In this document: positions 59,749 to 64,000 of the stretch, one piece after another | Layout: each line of letters opens with the position of its first letter | How positions within the stretch are numbered: the stretch's first letter is position 1 | Assembly (NCBI RefSeq): GCF_900105325.1 | Contig: NZ_FNSU01000001.1 | Coordinates: 558,001 to 622,000 of the forward strand | Source: Pseudomonas marginalis | GTDB taxonomy: Bacteria > Pseudomonadota > Gammaproteobacteria > Pseudomonadales > Pseudomonadaceae | DNA length: 64,000 bases | Reading direction: 5' to 3' | Program-made: the position numbers and the translations under genes | Notes under the pieces: generated by a model | Databases searched by the model: none | Told to the model about the DNA's origin: nothing | The model's input: the letters and a program-made list of their open reading frames with translations, nothing else

Positions 59749-60162
59749 ATGCCTAGCACTATCCGTATCGCCGCTGCCCTGCTGATCGGCAGCGATGGCC
59801 ACACCTTGCTGGTGCGCAAGCGCGGTACCCAGGCCTTTATGCAACCCGGTGGCAAGATCGACGCCGGTGAGCAGCCCGTCGAGGCCCTGGCCCGCGAGCT
59901 GTACGAAGAGCTGAACCTGCGCATCGAGCCCGGCGACGCGGTCTACCTGGGTCACTTCTCGGCCCCTGCGGCCAACGAACCGGGGTTTACCGTGGACGCT
60001 GAATTGTTCCAGGTGCAGATCGATGCTCCGGTCAGCCCGGCCGCTGAAATCGAAGAGGTGCGCTGGATCGACCCGGCCGGTGATGGCGGCCTGGTGCTGG
60101 CGCCCTTGACCCGTGACCTGATCCTGCCGTTTTACCGCGCGTCACTGACCACGCCGGCCTGA
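59749..60162 (+). CDS. Nudix hydrolase
   Basis: The 137-residue protein has the Nudix box: G35-KIDAG-E41-QPVEALA-R49-E50-L51-Y52-E53-E54, fitting Gx5Ex7REUxEE with only the last Gly replaced. Such enzymes cut nucleoside-diphosphate-linked compounds or oxidised nucleotides. The substrate is not known. It lies 32 bases after the HD-GYP gene and five before the GNAT gene, so the three may be one transcript. Confidence 0.92.
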   Translation: MPSTIRIAAALLIGSDGHTLLVRKRGTQAFMQPGGKIDAGEQPVEALARELYEELNLRIEPGDAVYLGHFSAPAANEPGFTVDAELFQVQIDAPVSPAAEIEEVRWIDPAGDGGLVLAPLTRDLILPFYRASLTTPA

Positions 60163-60167
60163 CGCGA

Positions 60168-60674
60168 ATGAGCGTGCGTGCGCTGGGGGCCAACGATGCC
60201 GAGGCTTATCGGGCGTTGATGCTGGAAGCTTACGGCGCCTATCCCCAGGCGTTCACTTCCAGTGTGGCCGAGCGTGCGTCGATACCGTTGAGCTGGTGGG
60301 AAAAGCGCCTGGAGAGTCCGCTGGATCGTTTGCTCGGCGCGTACGTCGACGGGGTACTGGCCGGCATCGTCGGCCTGGCCTTCGAGCCTAGGGAGAAGGC
60401 ACGGCACAAGGTGACCCTGTTCGGCATGTACGTGAACGCGGCTTACCAGCAGAAAGGCTTGGGCCGGCGATTGGTCGAGGCAGCGCTGGATGAAGCGCGC
60501 CGACATCCGCGGCTGAAAGTGATCCAGCTGACCGTCACCGCCGGCAACGATGCAGCGTTTGCGCTGTACCGCCGCTGCGGGTTTATCCAGTACGGCCTGG
60601 AACCGTTGGCGGTGCGAGTGGGCGTGGACTACTTCGACAAAATCTACATGTGGCGCGAACTCACGGCTCACTGA
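60168..60674 (+). CDS. GNAT-family N-acetyltransferase
   Basis: A 168-residue acetyltransferase starting five bases after the Nudix gene. The acetyl-CoA binding region is VNAAYQQKGLGRRLVEAALD, with the Q/RxxGxG/A motif as QQKGLG. FALYRRCGFIQYGLEPLAV is the typical C-terminal motif B. The acceptor is unknown. A palindromic repeat starts six bases after its stop and probably ends both this gene and the convergent metR. Confidence 0.9.
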   Translation: MSVRALGANDAEAYRALMLEAYGAYPQAFTSSVAERASIPLSWWEKRLESPLDRLLGAYVDGVLAGIVGLAFEPREKARHKVTLFGMYVNAAYQQKGLGRRLVEAALDEARRHPRLKVIQLTVTAGNDAAFALYRRCGFIQYGLEPLAVRVGVDYFDKIYMWRELTAH

Positions 60675-60679
60675 GATCC

Positions 60680-60709
60680 AATGTAGGAGGGGCTTGCCCC
60701 TCTCACATT
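60680..60709. repeat. REP-like palindrome between the GNAT gene and metR
   Basis: AATGTAGGAGGGGC (60680-60693) and GCCCCTCTCACATT (60696-60709) form an imperfect palindrome with two mismatches. It is the same element as at 63570-63602 and 8565-8589 and lies between two convergent stops, where it can act as a bidirectional terminator. Confidence 0.82.
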
Positions 60710-60724
60710 TGGAACTGTGTTGTT

Positions 60725-61642
60725 TCAGCGTACCGCGCTCACGCCATCCAGCGTTGAAAACGACGTATCTTTTGCCGTCAGCAAAAAATCGCGCATATAC
60801 GGCGCATCCAGCATGTCCGCACGAATCCCCGCATACAGCGTCGCAAACAAGCCTTTCTCGCCCAGGCGCTTGGCCTTCACGTAGCCGCGCGAGCTGTATT
60901 CATGCAGCGCCCAATGGGGCATGCCGCACACGCCACGGCCGCTGGCGACCAGTTGCATCATCATCACCGTCAGTTCCGAGGTGCGCACCTGGGCCGGTTC
61001 CACATCGGCCGGTTCCAGGAAGCGGGTGAAGATGTCCAGGCGGTCACGCTCCACCGGGTAGGTGATCAGGGTTTCGCTCAGCAGGTCTTCGGGCACGATG
61101 TACGCCTTGTTCGCCAGCGCGTGCTGGTTGGCCACGGCGAGCATGGCTTCGTAGGTGAACAGCGGCACATAGGTGATGCCCGGCAGCTCCAGCGGGTCGG
61201 AGGTCACCACCAGGTCCAGGTCGCCACGGGCCAGGGCCGGCAGTGGCGCGAACGCAAAGCCCGAGGCCAGGTCCAGCTCGACTTCCGGCCAGGCATCGCG
61301 GAATTGGTCGATGGTCGGCATCAGCCATTGGAAACAACTGTGGCACTCGATCGCCATGTGCAGGCGTCCGGCGGTGCCCCCGGCCAGGCGTGCAATATCG
61401 CGCTCGGCACCACGCAGCAGGGGCAGGGTGGCGTCGGCCAGTTGCAGCAGGCGCAGGCCGGCGCTGGTGAAGCGCACGGGTTTGGTCTTGCGCACGAACA
61501 GCGGCATGCCCAGGCGCTCTTCCAGCTCCTTGAACTGGTGGGACAGCGCCGACTGCGTCAGGTGCAGACGCTCGGCGGCCTCCACCAGGCTGTCGGCTTC
61601 GCGCAGGGCGTGCAGGGTCTTGAGGTGACGGATCTCGAGCAC
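60725..61642 (-). CDS. metR: LysR-family regulator MetR
   Basis: A 305-residue LysR-type regulator. The N-terminal helix-turn-helix reads SLVEAAERLHLTQSALSHQF and the effector domain has MAIECHSCFQWLMPTIDQFR, the MetR signature with the E-C-H-S-C-F segment that binds homocysteine. MetR activates genes of methionine biosynthesis such as metE and metH. None of these is in the window. The gene is divergent from the alpha/beta hydrolase, about 180 bases apart. Confidence 0.93.
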   Translation of the reverse strand: MLEIRHLKTLHALREADSLVEAAERLHLTQSALSHQFKELEERLGMPLFVRKTKPVRFTSAGLRLLQLADATLPLLRGAERDIARLAGGTAGRLHMAIECHSCFQWLMPTIDQFRDAWPEVELDLASGFAFAPLPALARGDLDLVVTSDPLELPGITYVPLFTYEAMLAVANQHALANKAYIVPEDLLSETLITYPVERDRLDIFTRFLEPADVEPAQVRTSELTVMMMQLVASGRGVCGMPHWALHEYSSRGYVKAKRLGEKGLFATLYAGIRADMLDAPYMRDFLLTAKDTSFSTLDGVSAVR

Positions 61643-61824
61643 GGGCTCTCCATGAAGAAAATTTGTGACGAAACGGAATAGCGTGAGTTTGTCTCATGTT
61701 GCAATCCATGTCGACCATGACCGCCGGGCACTCTTCATCAAACTGTCATGGAACTGTGGCAGCGCCCTTGAACAAACTTCATCAGACTCGCGCTCTACTG
61801 GGGTTCTGCGTTTCGGTGTTTTTC

Positions 61825-62844
61825 ATGCGCGTGTTGTTTTTACTGGCCGCTCTACTGTTCGGCCTGCCGTCTTTTGCGGCGTCTCGATGTGATGTCAATG
61901 TCCCGACCCAAACGGTCGACCTGGCCCAGGTGAGCATCGCCTACCAGAGTATCGGCCGTGCGTCCGACCCGGCCTTGCTGCTGGTGATGGGCTTGGGCGG
62001 GCAACTGATTCACTGGCCCGACGAAGTCGTCGTTGCCCTGTGTCAGCAGGGTTTCCGGGTGATCCGCTACGACAACCGCGATGTCGGCCTCTCCACCTGG
62101 CGCCAGGCGCCGGCGAACGCCAACCTGACCTTTGAAGTGCTGCGCTACAAGCTCGGCCTGCCGGTATCGGCGCCGTACACGCTGACGGATATGGCCGATG
62201 ACGCCCTGGGCCTGATGGACGCCTTGCAGGTCCAGCAATTCCACGTACTGGGCGCAAGCATGGGCGGCATGATCGCCCAGCACCTGGCGGCGATGGCGCC
62301 CCAGCGCGTGGAAAGCCTGACCCTGGTCATGACCAGCTCCGGCGCCGAAGGCTTGCCGGCCCCGAATGCGGCGCTGGTGCAATTATTGTCGCGACGCAGT
62401 GCGCCGAATCGTGAAGTGGCGCTGGAGCAGCAGGCCGATTTGCTCGCGGCGCTGGGCAGCCCGACTGTGAAGGACGATCGCCAGGTGCTGCTGCACCAGG
62501 CGGCGCTGTCCTATGACCGCGCCTTCAACCCGGACGGCGTGAAGCGCCAGATCATGGCGATCCTCGCCGAACCCAGCCGTGTGCCGCTGCTCAACCAGCT
62601 GCGCGTGCCGACACTGGTGGTCCACGGCACCGCCGACCCGTTGCTGCCGGTGATGCACGGCGTGCACCTGGCGGCGCATATCCAGGGCAGCCAGTTGAAG
62701 TTGATTCCCGGCATGGCCCATCGTTTCCAGGAAGCGTTCAAGGCGCCGCTGCTGACGGCGGTGTTGCCGTACCTGCAGGCTCATCGTGAAGATGCCGCAC
62801 ATTGGGCGCAGATTGACCCGGTCGCGCCTTCGAAGCTGCTGTGA
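61825..62844 (+). CDS. exported alpha/beta hydrolase
   Basis: I use the ATG at 61825, which opens a signal peptide (MRVLFLLAALLFGLPSFAAS); upstream in-frame ATGs from 61696 lack one, and the ribosome binding site is weak for all. The product of 339 residues has the alpha/beta hydrolase fold with LLVMGLGGQLIHWPDEVV near the oxyanion site, G-A-S-M-G-G as the nucleophile elbow, DPLLPVMHGVHLAAHI with the acid region and GMAHRFQE with the catalytic His. It is probably a periplasmic esterase or lipase of unknown substrate. Confidence 0.85.
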   Translation: MRVLFLLAALLFGLPSFAASRCDVNVPTQTVDLAQVSIAYQSIGRASDPALLLVMGLGGQLIHWPDEVVVALCQQGFRVIRYDNRDVGLSTWRQAPANANLTFEVLRYKLGLPVSAPYTLTDMADDALGLMDALQVQQFHVLGASMGGMIAQHLAAMAPQRVESLTLVMTSSGAEGLPAPNAALVQLLSRRSAPNREVALEQQADLLAALGSPTVKDDRQVLLHQAALSYDRAFNPDGVKRQIMAILAEPSRVPLLNQLRVPTLVVHGTADPLLPVMHGVHLAAHIQGSQLKLIPGMAHRFQEAFKAPLLTAVLPYLQAHREDAAHWAQIDPVAPSKLL

Positions 62845-62899
62845 CATTGGTGTATCGTGCACCCTTTACGGCGTATTGAAGCCTGCGAGGTTGCCTGTC

Positions 62900-63553
62900 A
62901 TGAGTACTCCCCTGAAAATCGATTTCGTCAGCGACGTGTCCTGCCCCTGGTGCATCATCGGCCTGCGCGGCCTGACCGAAGCCCTCGACCAGCTTGGCAC
63001 CGAGGTGCAGGCCGAGATCCATTTCCAGCCGTTCGAACTGAACCCGAACATGCCCGCCGAAGGGCAAAATATCGTCGAACACATCACCGAGAAATACGGC
63101 TCCAGCGCCGAAGAGTCCCAGGCCAACCGTGCGCGTATCCGCGACATGGGCGCCGAGCTGGGCTTTGCCTTCCGCACCGACGGCCAGAGCCGTATCTACA
63201 ACACCTTCGACGCACACCGCCTGCTGCATTGGGCCGGGCTCGAGGGCTTGCAGTACAACCTCAAGGAGGCGTTGTTCAAGGCCTACTTCAGCGATGGCCA
63301 GGACACTTCCGATCACGCCACCCTGGCGATCATCGCCGAAAGCGTCGGCCTGGATATCCAGCGCGCCGCCGAGATTCTCGCCAGCGATGAATACGCCGCC
63401 GAAGTCCGCGAGCAAGAGCAATTGTGGACCTCCCGTGGGGTGACGTCAGTGCCGACCATCGTGTTCAACGACCAGTACGCCGTCAGCGGTGGCCAGCCGG
63501 CGGAAGCCTTTGTGGGCGCGATTCGCCAGATCATCAACGAAGCTAAAAACTAA
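62900..63553 (+). CDS. DsbA-family oxidoreductase (FrnE-like)
   Basis: The ATG at 62900 gives a 217-residue cytoplasmic protein without a signal peptide; a longer frame upstream is not supported. C15-P-W-C18 in DVSCPWCIIGL is the redox site of the FrnE-type DsbA family, and TSRGVTSVPTIVFNDQYAVS contains the cis-Pro. These act on disulfides or as polyketide isomerase-like enzymes. The gene starts 55 bases after the hydrolase stop. A perfect palindromic repeat follows its end. Confidence 0.93.
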   Translation: MSTPLKIDFVSDVSCPWCIIGLRGLTEALDQLGTEVQAEIHFQPFELNPNMPAEGQNIVEHITEKYGSSAEESQANRARIRDMGAELGFAFRTDGQSRIYNTFDAHRLLHWAGLEGLQYNLKEALFKAYFSDGQDTSDHATLAIIAESVGLDIQRAAEILASDEYAAEVREQEQLWTSRGVTSVPTIVFNDQYAVSGGQPAEAFVGAIRQIINEAKN

Positions 63554-63569
63554 AATCGGACACTGATCC

Positions 63570-63602
63570 AAATGTGGGAGGGGGCTTGCCCCTCCCACAT
63601 TT
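63570..63602. repeat. perfect REP-like palindrome (terminator-like)
   Basis: AAATGTGGGAGGGG (63570-63583) and CCCCTCCCACATTT (63589-63602) are exact inverse copies around GCTTG, 17 bases past the DsbA-family gene. It is the longest copy of the element in the window and can form a strong hairpin. Confidence 0.9.
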
Positions 63603-63672
63603 GTTTCTCACTGTCCTTGAGGTAAGCGCTGGCCCGCCCCTTGCATCGACCCCCTAAAGCCATAGGGGAAAC

Positions 63673-64000
63673 ATGACCTTGAACATTCTCGACCTCGACC
63701 ACAGCCTCACCGGTCAGGCACCGATTGCCCGGCGTCTGGCCAGTGGCCGTGCCACGCGTATCGACCTGCTGGACCTGGGCCCGAAGCTGCGCCTGTGGTC
63801 CACCGAAAAAACCTGGAAGCGCTTCGCCGAACGCCTGGCCCGGCGGCCCCGGCCCACGGATGCGCGTCCGGAAATCCTGTTCGTCGGTTCCGGCGATTAT
63901 CACCACCTGACGCCGGCGTTTCTGGCCGACCTGAAAGAACCCATCAGCCTGATCCACTTCGACAACCACCCCGACTGGGTGCGCTTTGCGCCCAGGCGCC
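63673..64000 (+). CDS. arginase-family protein, N-terminal part (cut by right edge)
   Basis: The ATG at 63673 follows GGGGAA and the frame stays open to the window end (109 codons). GSGDYHHLTPAFLADL and LIHFDNHPDW match the metal-binding start of the arginase/agmatinase/formimidoylglutamase fold, where the HxDxHxD-like motif holds manganese. Here it reads HFDNHPD. The rest, with the second Asp-rich motif, is missing, so the reaction cannot be named. Members hydrolyse guanidino or formimidoyl groups. Confidence 0.82.
   Translation, partial: MTLNILDLDHSLTGQAPIARRLASGRATRIDLLDLGPKLRLWSTEKTWKRFAERLARRPRPTDARPEILFVGSGDYHHLTPAFLADLKEPISLIHFDNHPDWVRFAPRR

Overview
The window reads as a chromosomal segment of a Pseudomonas, most likely of the P. 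fluorescens group. The supporting signs are the gene families (membrane glucose dehydrogenase, MetR, OpgD, many c-di-GMP proteins), GC-rich codon use, and copies of a short GTGGGAGGGG..CCCCTCCCAC palindrome typical of that group. I saw no tRNA, rRNA, CRISPR array, insertion sequence or phage gene. About 46 genes are supported. The assignments rest on reading the sequence and recalling protein families; no database search was run.

Left part (1-11.6 kb). A TcdA/TcdB-type glycosyltransferase domain runs in from the left edge. It is followed by a tight four-gene operon: a periplasmic cupredoxin, a membrane GGDEF-EAL protein, a DUF3034 outer-membrane protein and a lipoprotein truncated hemoglobin. 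The operon ends at a strong bidirectional terminator shared with gcd (PQQ glucose dehydrogenase). Next come a ZnuD-like TonB-dependent receptor behind a near-consensus Zur box, a small VF530-type DNA-binding protein and a Pr6Pr-like membrane protein.

Adhesion part (11.6-28.2 kb). Two unrelated chaperone-usher fimbrial loci lie in tandem. The first (12.1-19.9 kb) is of the FimD/PapD class: two pilins, usher, chaperone, four minor pilins and a two-domain tip adhesin. Its usher gene is broken by a one-base deletion in a C tract. The second (21.7-28.2 kb) is of the CS1/alpha class: pilin, usher, tip subunit, chaperone, a second pilin-like subunit and a second chaperone. Between them sits a YqjH/YqjI-like pair, a siderophore-interacting ferric reductase and a PadR repressor, with a palindromic operator. 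Both loci have a hairpin after the first pilin and an AT-rich upstream region.

Toxin part (28.2-45.6 kb). This holds a PBP1-type transglycosylase/transpeptidase, a 1543-residue dermonecrotic-toxin-like protein, an amino acid permease, and a 2163-residue protein with leucine-rich repeats and a C-terminal NEL-type E3 ubiquitin ligase domain. The NEL gene lies directly downstream of an OpgC-type acyltransferase.

Right part (45.7-64 kb). There is a small cupin/monooxygenase/glutamate-synthase-like operon, and opgD translationally coupled to a GH3 beta-glucosidase. A signalling island follows: REC-GGDEF-EAL, a di-heme cytochrome c peroxidase, a DAHL-type histidine kinase and a REC-histidine kinase form one operon, with a REC/degenerate HD-GYP protein transcribed divergently. 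The end is housekeeping: Nudix hydrolase, GNAT acetyltransferase, metR, an alpha/beta hydrolase, a FrnE-like DsbA-family protein and the start of an arginase-family gene cut by the right edge.

The most interesting items are the NEL-domain effector-like protein, the signalling operon containing a di-heme peroxidase, the lipoprotein globin operon, and the frameshifted usher.
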